Below are positions 17,673 through 26,358 of a stretch of DNA of 64,000 nt, piece after piece (within the stretch, counting starts at the first letter, position 1; the number at the start of each line of letters is the position of its first letter). This stretch comes from Sphingomonadaceae bacterium (GTDB taxonomy: Bacteria; Pseudomonadota; Alphaproteobacteria; Sphingomonadales; Sphingomonadaceae): positions 1-64,000 of the forward strand of contig RFPL01000008.1 of assembly GCA_009926135.1 (NCBI GenBank). Direction: 5' to 3'. Position numbers and translations under genes: made by a program. A model generated the notes under the pieces. The model searched no databases and was not told the DNA's origin. It saw only the letters and a program-made list of their open reading frames with translations.

Positions 17673-17688
17673 CCACAACCTATAGTGC
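17673..17688. promoter_or_regulatory. Weak NrdR-box-like palindrome
   Basis: CCACAACCTATAGTGC resembles the NrdR consensus (CACAA...TATAGTG). NrdR boxes normally come in pairs about three helical turns apart; the partner position near 17643-17658 is only a partial match. It is 300 bases from nrdA, so it may be a coincidence. Confidence 0.22.
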
Positions 17689-17961
17689 CCTATCCCGAAT
17701 CCCGCGCAAGAGGGTAAATCGCACGTTCATCTTGATCGGGCACCCGCCGCGGCATCCCCCAGACCATCGCAGTGCAGCGACGCGCGGGAAACCGGGCACT
17801 GGTGGCGCGCGCAAGAGTCAAAGTGAATCTGTGAAAAAATTTTTGTCCGGGGAGAGGGGCTCCGGCAGCTTGACTAACGATAGAATCAGGCCCGGCAACG
17901 AACTTGCGCAGCGGTACTTTCCCGGTAGTCTGGCACACCTGTCTGGAGGAGCCGGAACATC

Positions 17962-18222
17962 ATGCTGAATATCGTCGGGATTATAACCTCGGGCCTGTTC
18001 GTCGGGGTGCTGGCGCGCTTCTTCTATCCCGGCGCGGTCGAGATGGGCTTCTGGATGACCGCGCTGCTCGGCGTCGGCGGCGCGCTGGTGGTGGGGCTGC
18101 TCGGATCGATGGCCAGCGGCCAGGGCGTGAACGAGGGCTTCAACCGTGCCGGCTGCTTCTCCTCGATTCTGGGCGCGATGCTGCTGATCTTCATTGGCCG
18201 CCAGTTGGGCTGGGCGTTCTGA
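17962..18222 (+). CDS. YeaQ/YmgE (GlsB, transglycosylase-associated) family membrane protein
   Basis: The 86-residue protein has three hydrophobic helices and the family pattern with an N-terminal IVGIITSGLFVGVLARFFYPG, a Gly-rich second helix and a C-terminal helix ILGAMLLIFIGRQLGWAF. Members are small inner-membrane proteins linked to general stress; biochemical function is unknown. GGAGGAG precedes the ATG. It converges with the alpha/beta hydrolase gene, leaving only 4 bases between stops. Confidence 0.78.
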   Translation: MLNIVGIITSGLFVGVLARFFYPGAVEMGFWMTALLGVGGALVVGLLGSMASGQGVNEGFNRAGCFSSILGAMLLIFIGRQLGWAF

Positions 18223-18226
18223 AGGC

Positions 18227-19108
18227 CTAACGCGCTACCCCGGCAATCGCATCGGCCACTTCCTCGACCAGTTCCAGCGGCAGGTCGTGGCCCATGCCGG
18301 GTATCTCGTGCAGCCGCGCACCGGGAATGTGCGCGGCTGTATCGCGTCCGCCTTCGACGCGGACCAGCGGATCGTCGACCCCGTGGATCACCAGGGCCGG
18401 CGCGGTCACCTTCTTCAGCCGCTCCCGGCGGCAGCCATCGTCGATGATCGCGGCGAGTTGGCGGGCCGAGCCAGTGGGATGGAAGCTGCGCTGGAAATCG
18501 CGGGCAATCCGCTCGGCCAGCCGGTCCTCGGGCGCGGGATAGGCCGGGCTGCCGATGGCGCGGGCGATCCGCACCACATGCGGGATCATGTCTTCCAGCG
18601 TGGCATTGGCCGGCGGCGGGGTGGTCAGCGCCTTGAAGGCTTCGGGCCGGGCTGGCGGCACGCGGCGGTTGCCGGTGGTCGACATGATCGAAGTCATCGA
18701 CAGGGTCCGCTCCGGGTAGGTCGCCGCGACCAGCTGCGCGATCATCCCGCCCATCGATGCGCCAACCACGTGGGCCCGGTCGATCTCCAGGGCATCGAGC
18801 AGGCCAACCGCGTCGGCCGCCATGTCGGTGAGGCGATAGGGCAGCCTGGGCCGGAGGCCGAACAGCCGCATCAGCGCCACCTTGCGGAAATTGGGCACGC
18901 CATGTTCCGTGAACTTGGTCGACAGGCCGATATCGCGGTTGTCATAGCGGATCACGTGATAGCCGCGCGCCACCAGCGCCTCGACCATCTCGATCGGCCA
19001 GAGCGTCAGCTGCGCGCCCAGCCCCATGATGAGGAGCAACGGCGGGTGGGCCGGATCACCGTAACGCTCGTATTCAAGGGTAACCCCGTTGGCAGTGACT
19101 TGTGGCAT
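18227..19108 (-). CDS. Alpha/beta-fold hydrolase
   Basis: The 293-residue protein has the alpha/beta-hydrolase landmarks: oxyanion region LLLIMGLGAQ, RYDNRDIGLST, nucleophile elbow GASMGGM with the Ser near residue 104, the acid in VIHGVDDPLV and the catalytic His in GMGHDLP. The RYDNRDIGLS motif is typical of a group annotated as AclJ-like or non-heme haloperoxidase-like esterases. Substrate unknown. AAGGGGAG lies ahead of the ATG at 19108, which is preferred over an upstream start. Confidence 0.85.
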   Translation of the reverse strand: MPQVTANGVTLEYERYGDPAHPPLLLIMGLGAQLTLWPIEMVEALVARGYHVIRYDNRDIGLSTKFTEHGVPNFRKVALMRLFGLRPRLPYRLTDMAADAVGLLDALEIDRAHVVGASMGGMIAQLVAATYPERTLSMTSIMSTTGNRRVPPARPEAFKALTTPPPANATLEDMIPHVVRIARAIGSPAYPAPEDRLAERIARDFQRSFHPTGSARQLAAIIDDGCRRERLKKVTAPALVIHGVDDPLVRVEGGRDTAAHIPGARLHEIPGMGHDLPLELVEEVADAIAGVAR

Positions 19109-19296
19109 TGCGCTCCCCTTCAACTCGCTGACTGCGGTCGGCAAACGACCGATTTCCGCCATTTGTGTACGCTATAGTGCCGATTTTTTGGTCCTGCGCC
19201 AGCCCCGCCCCATCGTTACACCCGGAACGATAGCCAGTGCCTCCAGTTGTCCCGGCATCCCGCAGCCACTGCGGGACACTTCGAAAGGATAGGACG

Positions 19297-19467
19297 ATGG
19301 CAAACCAGAACCAGGGCGACAAGCAGAGCGGTCGCCGCCAGGATGGCCGTCAGAACACTGGTGGCCAGGGCGGCAACACGCGCCAGGCCCAGGCTGATCA
19401 GGGTGCCAAGAAGGGTAGCCAGGCCGGAAGCCAGAACGATAAGGGTGCCGGCCAGCGCAGCCGCTAA
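19297..19467 (+). CDS. 56-residue low-complexity Gly/Gln/Asn/Arg protein
   Basis: The protein is MANQNQGDKQ followed by a run of Gly, Gln, Asn, Arg, Lys and Ser with no hydrophobic residues, so it is fully disordered and very basic. Composition recalls small stress-related Gly/Gln-rich proteins (such as the KGG group) but the sequence motif of that family is not evident. AAAGGATAGG fixes the ATG at 19297, and a terminator hairpin follows 30 bases after the stop, so it is probably a real single-gene unit. Confidence 0.6.
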   Translation: MANQNQGDKQSGRRQDGRQNTGGQGGNTRQAQADQGAKKGSQAGSQNDKGAGQRSR

Positions 19468-19496
19468 GACCTACCTGCTCGTCTCCAGAGCACGAC

Positions 19497-19525
19497 GGGC
19501 CGCTTCCGCTGGGGAGCGGCCCCTT
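19497..19525 (+). terminator. Hairpin terminator after the small basic protein gene
   Basis: GGGCCGCT (19497-19504) pairs with AGCGGCCC (19515-19522), followed by CTTCGTT. It also sits at the 3' end of the converging nadB gene. Confidence 0.6.
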
Positions 19526-19531
19526 CGTTGA

Positions 19532-21106
19532 TCAGGGCACCAGCACTGTGTCGCGCGGCTGTGGCAACATCGCCGGGTAATCGAGCGTATAGTGCAGCCC
19601 GCGGCTTTCCTTGCGGGCCAGCGCGGAACGGACGATCAGTTCGGCACATTGCAGCAGATTTCTAAGCTCGATCAGATCGGTCGAAACCCGGAAGTGGCCG
19701 TAGTAATCGTCCACTTCCTCCATCAACAGCTTGATCCGGTGCGCCGCGCGTTCCAGCCGCTTGGTGGTGCGGACAATGCCGACATAGTTCCACATGAAGC
19801 GCCGGATCTCGGTCCAGTTCTGCTGGATGATCACTTCCTCGTCGCTGTCGGTCACCCGGCTCTCGTCCCAGGCGCGAACCGGCGGCGGGGTCTGGAATTC
19901 GGCCCAACGATCGAGGATGTCGGCCGCCGCCGCTTCGCCAAAGACGAAGCATTCGAGCAAGCTGTTGGAAGCCAGCCGGTTGGCCCCGTGCAGGCCGCTT
20001 TCAGTGCATTCGCCCGCAGCATAGAGCCCGGGCAGATCGGTCCGCCCCGCCAGATCGACCACGATCCCCCCGCAGGTATAGTGCTGCGCCGGAACCACCG
20101 GGATCGGCTGCCTGGTCATGTCGATGCCGAGGCCCAGCAGCTTTTCATGGATCGTCGGGAAGTGGTGCTTCACGAAATCGGCCGGCTGATGGCTGATATC
20201 GAGGTGGACATAATCGAGGCCGTCGCGCTTGATCTCGCTGTCGTTGGCACGGGCGACGATATCGCGCGGGGCCAGTTCGGCGCGCTCGTCGTAATCGGGC
20301 ATATAGCGGTGGCCGGTCTTGGGATTGAGCAGGTGCCCGCCCTCACCCCGCACGGCCTCGGTGATCAGGAAGTTCTTGACGTCGAGGTTGTAGAGGCAGG
20401 TCGGGTGGAACTGCATCATCTCCATGTTGGCGACGCGGCAGCCCGCGCGCCAGGCCATGGCGATCCCGTCCCCGGTGGCCCCGCGCGGCGCGGTGGAGAA
20501 CTGATAGACGCGGCCCGCTCCGCCGGTGGCCAGGATCGTGGCGCGCGCGGTATGGGCTTCAACCTCGCCGGTCTGCTCGTTGAGCGCATAGACGCCCCAG
20601 ACCCGGCCCGAGCCCGAATAGCGCTCCTCGTGTCGCCCGGTGATCAGGTCGATACAGGCGCGGTGCGGCAGCAAGGTGACATTGGGGTGCGCTTCCGCCG
20701 CGCGCAGCAAGGCATCGAGCACCGCCCGTCCGGTGGCATCGTCGACATGGACGATCCGGCGGTGGCTGTGCCCGCCCTCGCGGGTGAGGTGAAGGTCCTT
20801 GCCTTCGGTGTTGAAGGGCACGCCCAGTTCGACCAGCCGGTCGATGGCGTGGGGCGCCTGTTCGATCACGAACTCCACCGTCTCGCGGCGGTTCAGGCCG
20901 GCACCGGCGACCATGGTATCGCGAATGTGGTTCTCGAACGTATCGCCAGCGTCGAGCACCGCGGCGATCCCGCCCTGCGCCCAGGCGGTCGACCCGCCGG
21001 TCAGCTCGCCCTTGGCCAGGACCAGCACCTTGACCTTTTCCGCCAGCGCCAGCGCCGCGGTGAGGCCCGCCGCACCCGAGCCGACGATGATGACGTCGTG
21101 GTTCAC
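19532..21106 (-). CDS. nadB: L-aspartate oxidase
   Basis: The 524-residue flavoenzyme oxidises aspartate to iminoaspartate, the first step of de novo NAD synthesis. The N-terminal FAD motif is IIVGSGAAGLTAALALAEK; other family blocks are STAWAQGGIAAVLD, the HxRR segment GGHSHRRIVH, QHYTCGGIVVD and GANRLASNSLLECFVFG. The frame begins with GTG at 21106. The gene follows the ABC ATPase stop by 10 bases on the same strand. The usual partners nadA and nadC are not in the window. Confidence 0.94.
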   Translation of the reverse strand: MNHDVIIVGSGAAGLTAALALAEKVKVLVLAKGELTGGSTAWAQGGIAAVLDAGDTFENHIRDTMVAGAGLNRRETVEFVIEQAPHAIDRLVELGVPFNTEGKDLHLTREGGHSHRRIVHVDDATGRAVLDALLRAAEAHPNVTLLPHRACIDLITGRHEERYSGSGRVWGVYALNEQTGEVEAHTARATILATGGAGRVYQFSTAPRGATGDGIAMAWRAGCRVANMEMMQFHPTCLYNLDVKNFLITEAVRGEGGHLLNPKTGHRYMPDYDERAELAPRDIVARANDSEIKRDGLDYVHLDISHQPADFVKHHFPTIHEKLLGLGIDMTRQPIPVVPAQHYTCGGIVVDLAGRTDLPGLYAAGECTESGLHGANRLASNSLLECFVFGEAAAADILDRWAEFQTPPPVRAWDESRVTDSDEEVIIQQNWTEIRRFMWNYVGIVRTTKRLERAAHRIKLLMEEVDDYYGHFRVSTDLIELRNLLQCAELIVRSALARKESRGLHYTLDYPAMLPQPRDTVLVP

Positions 21107-21116
21107 TGCCGCCCGC

Positions 21117-22064
21117 TCACGCCGCCTTGGCCGCGCTGCTGGTCAGGGTGACGAAGACGTCCTCAAGGTCCGCCTCGCGCGTCGAAACGTCGACGATGGC
21201 AAAGCCCATGCCCTGCACCAGCGAGAGCACTTCGCCGGCATTGCTGCGGTCCTTGTCGTAAGTGATCTCCAGCGTGGCATCACCGGTCTTCTCGCACTTC
21301 AGGAAGGCCGGGTGCGAAGGACATTCGCCGAGATCCTTGTCGACCGTGACCACCACCACCTTCTCGCGCGCCATTTCGACCAGTTCGCGGGTCGGCTTGT
21401 TGGCGATCAGTTCACCATGGTTGATGATGGCGATGCGGTTGCACAGCTCCTCTGCCTCTTCGAGGTAGTGCGTGGTCAGCACCACGGTCACCCCGTGGGC
21501 ATTGAGATCGCTGACCAGTTCCCACAGCTGGCGGCGCAGTTCGACATCGACCCCGGCGGTGGGTTCATCCAGCACGATCACCGGCGGCTGGTGGACCAGC
21601 GCCTTGGCGATCAGCAGCCGGCGCTTCATGCCGCCTGACAGCGTGCGCGAATAGGCATTGGCCTTGTCAGAGAGGTGGACCTGGCCGAGCAGTTCCAGGC
21701 TGCGCCGGGCCGCCTTCGGCACCCCATAGAGCCCGGCCTGGATATCCAGCACTTCAAGCGGGGTGAAGAACGGATCGAAGACGATTTCCTGCGGCACGAT
21801 CCCGATCGCGCGCTTGGCATTGCGCGGGTCCTTGTCGATATCGAAGCCCCAGATCTCTGCCGATCCGCTGGTCTTCATTACCAGCCCGGCAAGGATATTG
21901 ATCAGGGTCGACTTGCCCGCACCATTGGGGCCGAGCAGGCCGAAGATCTCTCCCTGCGGAACGTCGAAGGTCACGCCCTTGAGCGCGAGTTTGCCTTCGC
22001 CTTGACCGGCAGGGGCGTAACGCTTGACGAGGTCGCTGATGCGGATGGCGGCAGGCTGTTCCAT
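21117..22064 (-). CDS. ABC transporter ATP-binding protein (ABC-2 / DrrA type)
   Basis: The 315-residue ATPase has Walker A GPNGAGKSTLI, Q-loop IGIVPQEIVFD, signature LSGGMKRRLLIA, Walker B VIVLDEPTAGVD and the H-loop TTHYLEEAEEL. The long C-terminal extension after residue 230 is typical of exporters of the DrrA/NodI/CcmA-like group, which pair with an ABC-2 permease. No permease gene adjoins it here; nadB follows instead. The exported substrate is unknown. Confidence 0.88.
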   Translation of the reverse strand: MEQPAAIRISDLVKRYAPAGQGEGKLALKGVTFDVPQGEIFGLLGPNGAGKSTLINILAGLVMKTSGSAEIWGFDIDKDPRNAKRAIGIVPQEIVFDPFFTPLEVLDIQAGLYGVPKAARRSLELLGQVHLSDKANAYSRTLSGGMKRRLLIAKALVHQPPVIVLDEPTAGVDVELRRQLWELVSDLNAHGVTVVLTTHYLEEAEELCNRIAIINHGELIANKPTRELVEMAREKVVVVTVDKDLGECPSHPAFLKCEKTGDATLEITYDKDRSNAGEVLSLVQGMGFAIVDVSTREADLEDVFVTLTSSAAKAA

Positions 22065-22145
22065 GGAGGTGCTCTTGCGGCAGGATGCGCCCTTCGTAAA
22101 GCCCTGCCAAAAGCCTGCCCCACCGGGCCATGAGCTTGGCGCTGG

Positions 22146-22160
22146 TTAGCCGCTTGTTAA
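22146..22160 (+). promoter_or_regulatory. Partial CtrA-like site TTAG-N7-TTAA
   Basis: This matches the CtrA consensus TTAAN7TTAA at 7 of 8 positions and lies about 50 bases upstream of the DUF4402 gene. One mismatch sites are frequent, so this is only suggestive. Confidence 0.22.
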
Positions 22161-22210
22161 CCATGTCCCTCCAGCATGGTGTTAAGCCGCTGCGGGCTAG
22201 GGAAATTCGG

Positions 22211-22810
22211 ATGAACCGGGGGAAATTCACCAGCCAGCCGTTTGAACGGCCCATCCGTGCCCACTGCGCGGCGCTGCTGGCTACCCTCGCGATGCTTTCC
22301 GCCAGTCCAGTCCGCGCACAGGTCGTTGTTGCCAGCGGTTCGGCCGAAGCGGTCGTGGTTTCCCCGCTCGCCCTGGTCGCCAATGAAGCGCTGAACTTCG
22401 GCCGCGTGGCCCCGGGGGCGGCTGCCGGGACCGTGCTGCTCAATCCCGATACCCTGGCCTGCACCACCACCGGGCCGATTGCCCGCGCCGGGGTTTGCCA
22501 ACCGGCCGAGTTCACCGGCATGGGTACGCGGCGGATGACCGTGCGCATCCAGATTCCAACCACCGTGACCCTGACCCGCGTGGGCGGCCCGCAAACCATG
22601 ACCGTCACCGGCCTGGCGCTCGACACCACGCCGGACCTGACCTTTCAGGGTGGCAACGGCAATGGACTGGGCAATGGCAATCGCCGCTACCAGATCGCGC
22701 CAACCAGCGGGATCTTTACCTTCCGGGTCGGCGGCACGCTGAATGTCGGCGCGAACCAGCCGGGCGGGGTCTACAACGGCAGCTTCGTCGTCACTGTTCA
22801 GTACCAGTAG
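22211..22810 (+). CDS. DUF4402 domain protein, secreted
   Basis: The 199-residue protein has an N-terminal signal peptide ending SPVRAQ near residue 36 and a beta-rich domain with [19 protein letters not shown], and the terminal [20 protein letters not shown] followed by FVVTVQY, the hallmark of DUF4402. The C-terminal pattern resembles pilin-like or spore-coat-U-like beta-sandwiches; members are common in sphingomonads and often lie among surface structure genes. The ATG at 22211 gives a normal signal peptide. Confidence 0.8.
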   Translation: MNRGKFTSQPFERPIRAHCAALLATLAMLSASPVRAQVVVASGSAEAVVVSPLALVANEALNFGRVAPGAAAGTVLLNPDTLACTTTGPIARAGVCQPAEFTGMGTRRMTVRIQIPTTVTLTRVGGPQTMTVTGLALDTTPDLTFQGGNGNGLGNGNRRYQIAPTSGIFTFRVGGTLNVGANQPGGVYNGSFVVTVQYQ

Positions 22811-22848
22811 TCTGGAAATGCCGGCGCGGCCCTGCTAGGGGCGGCTCC

Positions 22849-23082
22849 ATGAGCAACCAGCCCGAAACCGCCACCGTCACCACCACTCGCGTTTCCTGCG
22901 ATGGCGCCCGCGATATTCCCGGCGGCGCAGCGCTCGGCCACCCGCGCGTCTGGCTGGAAATCGACGAGCGCGGCTATGTCGACTGCGGCTATTGCGACAA
23001 GCGCTTCGTGCTGCAGGGCGGCCCGGCCGATGGGGTCGATCCGTCGCAACTGGATGACGTGGCCTCTGGCGCCAGCCGTTAG
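22849..23082 (+). CDS. Zinc-finger (CHCC type) domain protein
   Basis: The 77-residue protein has the zf-CHCC arrangement VSCDGA ... [10 protein letters not shown] ... [14 protein letters not shown], with zinc ligands Cys17, His31 and the CxxC pair. The family includes the mitochondrial complex I accessory subunit NDUFS6, and alphaproteobacterial members are thought to bind zinc and associate with respiratory complexes. It starts 39 bases after the DUF4402 stop and ends 18 bases before tldD. Confidence 0.85.
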   Translation: MSNQPETATVTTTRVSCDGARDIPGGAALGHPRVWLEIDERGYVDCGYCDKRFVLQGGPADGVDPSQLDDVASGASR

Positions 23083-23100
23083 GCTGCCTATATCGGTGAC

Positions 23101-24531
23101 ATGATCACCGATCCCCGCGCCCTGCTCTATCGCCAGCTCGATCCCGCCCAGGCCCAGGCCATTACGCGCGAGGCATTGGCCCGCTGCGACGATGGCGAGC
23201 TGTTCCTGCAATATACCGCCAGCGAGATGTTCGGTTTCGACGATGGCCGGCTGAAGACTGCCGACTATTCGCGCGATGCCGGGTTCGGCCTGCGCGGCGT
23301 ATCGGGCGAGATGACCGGCTTTGCCCATGCCAACGAGATCAGCGCCGAGGCGATCCGCCGAGCCGGGCAGACCCTGGCCCTGCTCGATCCCGCCGCCAAC
23401 AAGCTGGCCGCCCCGCCGCGCGCCAGCAATTCCAAGCTTTACACCGATGCCTCGCCGCTCGATCTGATCCCCTTCGCCGAAAAGGTGAAGCTGCTGGAAA
23501 TGATCGACGCCGCCGCCCGCGCCCGCGATCCGCGCGTGGTGCAGGTTTCGGCCAGCCTGGCAGCCAGCTGGTCCGTGGTCGAGGTGGTTCGCCCCGACGG
23601 CTTCGTGGCGACCGATGTGCGGCCGCTGGTGCGGCTCAATGTCGGGATCGTGGCCGAACAGAACGGCCGGCGCGAAACCGGCAGCTTCGGGATCGGTGGC
23701 CGCCGGCTCTATGATGATCTGTTCGCGCCTGAAACCTGGAACCGCGCGATCGACCAGGCGCTGGCCCAGGCGCTGACCAACCTCGACAGCGTGGCCGCCC
23801 CGGCCGGCGAAATGACCGTGCTGCTCGGCCCCGGCTGGCCCGGCGTGCTGCTGCACGAAGCGGTTGGCCACGGCCTGGAAGGCGATTTCAACCGCAAGGG
23901 CACCAGCGCCTTTTCGGGCAAGATCGGCCAGCGCGTTGCGGCTGCCGGCGTGACCGTGGTCGACGATGGCACCCTGCTGGGCGTGAACGGCCAGGGCCGG
24001 CGCGGCTCGCTTTCGATCGATGACGAGGGCACGCCGACAGCCGAAACCGTGCTGATTGAGGACGGGATCCTCAGGGGCTATATGCAGGACCGGCTCAACG
24101 CCCGGCTGATGGGGGTGGAGCCGACCGGCAATGGCCGCCGCGAAAGCTATGCCCACGCCCCGATGCCGCGCATGACCAACACCTTCATGCGCGCCGGCAA
24201 TGACGATCCGGCCGAGCTACTGTCCCGCGTCAAGAAGGGCATCTTCGCCAAGAGCTTTGGCGGCGGGCAGGTTGATATTGTTTCGGGCAAGTTCGTGTTC
24301 TCCTGCACCGAGGCCTACCTGGTCGAAAACGGCAAGATCGGCGCTCCGATCAAGGGCGCGACGCTGATCGGCGACGGGCCGACCGTGCTGACCAAGGTTT
24401 CGGGCATCGGCAACGATCTGGAAATCGACGAAGGCGTCGGCGTCTGCGGCAAGGGTGGCCAGTCAGTCCCGGCCGGGGTCGGCCAGCCGACCCTGCTGGT
24501 GGACGGCCTGACCGTTGGCGGAACGGCCTGA
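23101..24531 (+). CDS. tldD: Metalloprotease TldD
   Basis: The 476-residue protein has the TldD metal-binding segment LLHEAVGHGLEGDFNRKG (HExxxH) near residues 257-275 and a C-terminal GNDLEIDEGVGVCGKGGQS block. TldD works with TldE/PmbA as a heterodimeric zinc protease that clears unfolded peptides and matures some ribosomally made peptides. No partner gene is in the window. The ATG begins 18 bases after the zinc-finger gene. Confidence 0.93.
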   Translation: MITDPRALLYRQLDPAQAQAITREALARCDDGELFLQYTASEMFGFDDGRLKTADYSRDAGFGLRGVSGEMTGFAHANEISAEAIRRAGQTLALLDPAANKLAAPPRASNSKLYTDASPLDLIPFAEKVKLLEMIDAAARARDPRVVQVSASLAASWSVVEVVRPDGFVATDVRPLVRLNVGIVAEQNGRRETGSFGIGGRRLYDDLFAPETWNRAIDQALAQALTNLDSVAAPAGEMTVLLGPGWPGVLLHEAVGHGLEGDFNRKGTSAFSGKIGQRVAAAGVTVVDDGTLLGVNGQGRRGSLSIDDEGTPTAETVLIEDGILRGYMQDRLNARLMGVEPTGNGRRESYAHAPMPRMTNTFMRAGNDDPAELLSRVKKGIFAKSFGGGQVDIVSGKFVFSCTEAYLVENGKIGAPIKGATLIGDGPTVLTKVSGIGNDLEIDEGVGVCGKGGQSVPAGVGQPTLLVDGLTVGGTA

Positions 24532-24595
24532 TTTGTCAGGTGCAGTTCAGAATATTGTGATAGTCTTGCCGGTCTGACCTCTCGGAGAAAATCCC

Positions 24596-25000
24596 ATGCG
24601 CGCTCTTGCCATTGCCCTTGCCGCCACGGCGCTGGTTGCCGGTGGCGCTGCAGTCCAGGCCAAGCCCAGGCTGACCCCCGAACAGCGGCTGGAAAAGCTG
24701 CTCGAAGGCCGCGTGGCCGGCAAACCGACAAGCTGCATCTCAAGCTTCGACACGCGCGACATGGAGATCATCGATGGCGTCGCGCTGGTCTATAAGTCGG
24801 GTACCACGCTTTACGTCAACAAGCCGCGTAACCCGGAAGACCTCGATTCGGACGATATCCTGGTGATCCGCCCGACCGGCAGCCAGTTGTGCCGGCTCGA
24901 CATGGTCAACACGGTTGACCGGATGGGTCACTTCACCACCGGCTTCATCAATCTGGGTGATTTCGTCCCCTATCGCCGGGTCCGCCAAGCCGGACGCTAA
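24596..25000 (+). CDS. Secreted protein of unknown function
   Basis: The 134-residue protein has a signal peptide (MRALAIALAATALVAGGAAVQA, cleavage about residue 22), then RLTPEQRLEKLLEGRVAGK, a Cys pair (near residues 43 and 101) and a beta-rich C-terminal part (YKSGTTLYVN, DILVIRPTGSQLCR). The pattern of CI..FD...I.G.A.VY..G.T.YVN recurs in sphingomonad periplasmic proteins of unknown role. GGAG precedes the ATG and a terminator hairpin follows the stop. Confidence 0.7.
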   Translation: MRALAIALAATALVAGGAAVQAKPRLTPEQRLEKLLEGRVAGKPTSCISSFDTRDMEIIDGVALVYKSGTTLYVNKPRNPEDLDSDDILVIRPTGSQLCRLDMVNTVDRMGHFTTGFINLGDFVPYRRVRQAGR

Positions 25001-25029
25001 GGCAGCGCCTGCTATCGGTAACGCCTCTT

Positions 25030-25055
25030 CAAGCCGCTCCAACCGGGGCGGCTTG
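25030..25055 (+). terminator. Terminator after the secreted protein gene
   Basis: An 11-bp stem (CAAGCCGCTCC with GGGGCGGCTTG, including a G-T pair) closes on an AACC loop. It separates the secreted-protein gene from the CYP153 control region. Confidence 0.6.
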
Positions 25056-25077
25056 ACTCTATCTGCGTCTGGCCGCA

Positions 25078-25097
25078 TTTAGGGTGCATACCCTAAA
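25078..25097. promoter_or_regulatory. Inverted-repeat operator ahead of the CYP153 operon
   Basis: TTTAGGGT (25078-25085) and its exact complement ACCCTAAA (25090-25097) are separated by four bases. The site lies 22 bases before the P450 start, where a repressor would block transcription or initiation. The TetR-family gene downstream in the same unit is the natural candidate regulator. Confidence 0.6.
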
Positions 25098-25119
25098 AAG
25101 GGATTGGGAGAGGATGCCC

Positions 25120-26358
25120 ATGGCTACTGCTGCACTAGAACCCGCCGCCGATCCGTTCGACGTCTCGCGACCGGAAATCTATGCCGAGGATACTTTTGAA
25201 GAGATCTTCCGCCGCCACCGCGCCGAGGCGCCGATCCACTATGTGAACGATTCGGGCTTTGGCCCCTATTGGTCGGTCAGCACCTACAAGCCGATCGTCC
25301 ATATCGAGGCCCTGCCCAAGATCTTCTCGTCGGACTGGGAAAAAGGCGGGATCGCCATCTCCGGAAATCCGGAAATGCTCAAGCAATACAACATGCGCGA
25401 GCCGATGTTCATCGCCATGGACCCGCCAAAGCACACTGGCCAGCGCCGCACCGTGGCGCCCAGCTTCGGCCCGTCCGAAGTGGCGGCGATGAAGGCCGAA
25501 TGTGCGGCGCGGACCGGCGAGGTGCTGGATAGCCTGCCAATCGGTGAGGCCTTCGACTGGGTCCAGCGCGTCTCGATCGAGCTGACCACCGGGATGCTGG
25601 CCAAGCTGTTCGGCTATCCCTGGGAGCAGCGCCACCATCTCACCGAATGGTCGGACTTTGGCGGCGATGTCGAGCTGATCAAGAACCCCGACACGATCGA
25701 ACTGCGCCTCGCCAAGATGCAGGAAATGGGCATGGCCTTTGCCGCGCTGTGGCAGGAACGGATGGCCAATCCTGGCAAGGACCTGATCTCGGTCATGCTG
25801 AAGTCCGATGCCATGCGCGAGATGGAACCCGAGGAGTTCATCGGCAACCTGATCCTGCTGATCGTGGGCGGCAATGACACCACCCGCAATTCGATGTCGG
25901 CCTATGCCTATGGCCTGAACAAGTATCCGGACGAGCGGGCCAAACTGGAAGCCGATCCCTCGCTGATCCCCAATGCGGTGCAGGAACTGATCCGCTGGCA
26001 GACCCCGCTCTCGCACATGCGCCGCACCGCCGCGGTCGATACCGAGCTGGACGGACACCAGATCAAGGCCGGTGACATGGTGGTGATGTGGTACATCTCT
26101 GCCAACCGCGACGAGAGTGTATTCAAGGACGGCGAGCACATCCGCATCGAGCGTGAGAATGCCCGCCGCCACCTCTCCTTCGGTTACGGCATCCATCGCT
26201 GCGTCGGCGCGCGCGTAGCCGAACTGCAGCTGGTTACCCTGCTGGAGGAAATGGCCAAGCGCCGCCTGCGCGCCAATGTGATCGGCGAGCCGACCCGGGT
26301 CCCGGCCTGCTTCGTCCACGGTTACAAATCGCTTCAGGTCGAGCTATCGCGCTACTGA
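25120..26358 (+). CDS. CYP153-family cytochrome P450 (terminal alkane/fatty-chain hydroxylase)
   Basis: The 412-residue soluble P450 has I-helix VGGNDTTRNSM, ExxR in QELIRWQTPLSHMRR, and the haem loop LSFGYGIHRCVG with Cys361. These blocks, with FGPYWSVSTYKPI and FIAMDPPKHTGQRR, match CYP153 enzymes, which hydroxylate medium-chain alkanes and related chains at the terminal carbon. The ATG at 25120 is 6 bases from GAGAGG; the ATG at 25114 would be too close. Ferredoxin and reductase partners are not adjacent. The stop overlaps the TetR start (TGATG). Confidence 0.88.
   Translation: MATAALEPAADPFDVSRPEIYAEDTFEEIFRRHRAEAPIHYVNDSGFGPYWSVSTYKPIVHIEALPKIFSSDWEKGGIAISGNPEMLKQYNMREPMFIAMDPPKHTGQRRTVAPSFGPSEVAAMKAECAARTGEVLDSLPIGEAFDWVQRVSIELTTGMLAKLFGYPWEQRHHLTEWSDFGGDVELIKNPDTIELRLAKMQEMGMAFAALWQERMANPGKDLISVMLKSDAMREMEPEEFIGNLILLIVGGNDTTRNSMSAYAYGLNKYPDERAKLEADPSLIPNAVQELIRWQTPLSHMRRTAAVDTELDGHQIKAGDMVVMWYISANRDESVFKDGEHIRIERENARRHLSFGYGIHRCVGARVAELQLVTLLEEMAKRRLRANVIGEPTRVPACFVHGYKSLQVELSRY

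Larger units (their letters stand above)
17374..17961. other. 588-bp regulatory stretch between nrdA and the YeaQ-like gene
   Basis: No gene is supported here. It must contain the nrdA promoter (minus strand) and the promoter of the plus-strand membrane gene. Visible signals are a GTTC-N7-GTTC repeat, a partial NrdR-like palindrome and one DnaA-box-like TTATCCCCA at 17539-17547. An open frame of 82 codons on the minus strand (17690-17938) has no coding character. Confidence 0.6.

Noticed and set aside
17690..17938. 82-codon minus-strand gene between nrdA and the YeaQ-like gene
   Set aside because: No ribosome binding site, no family, and poor coding character; treated as intergenic.
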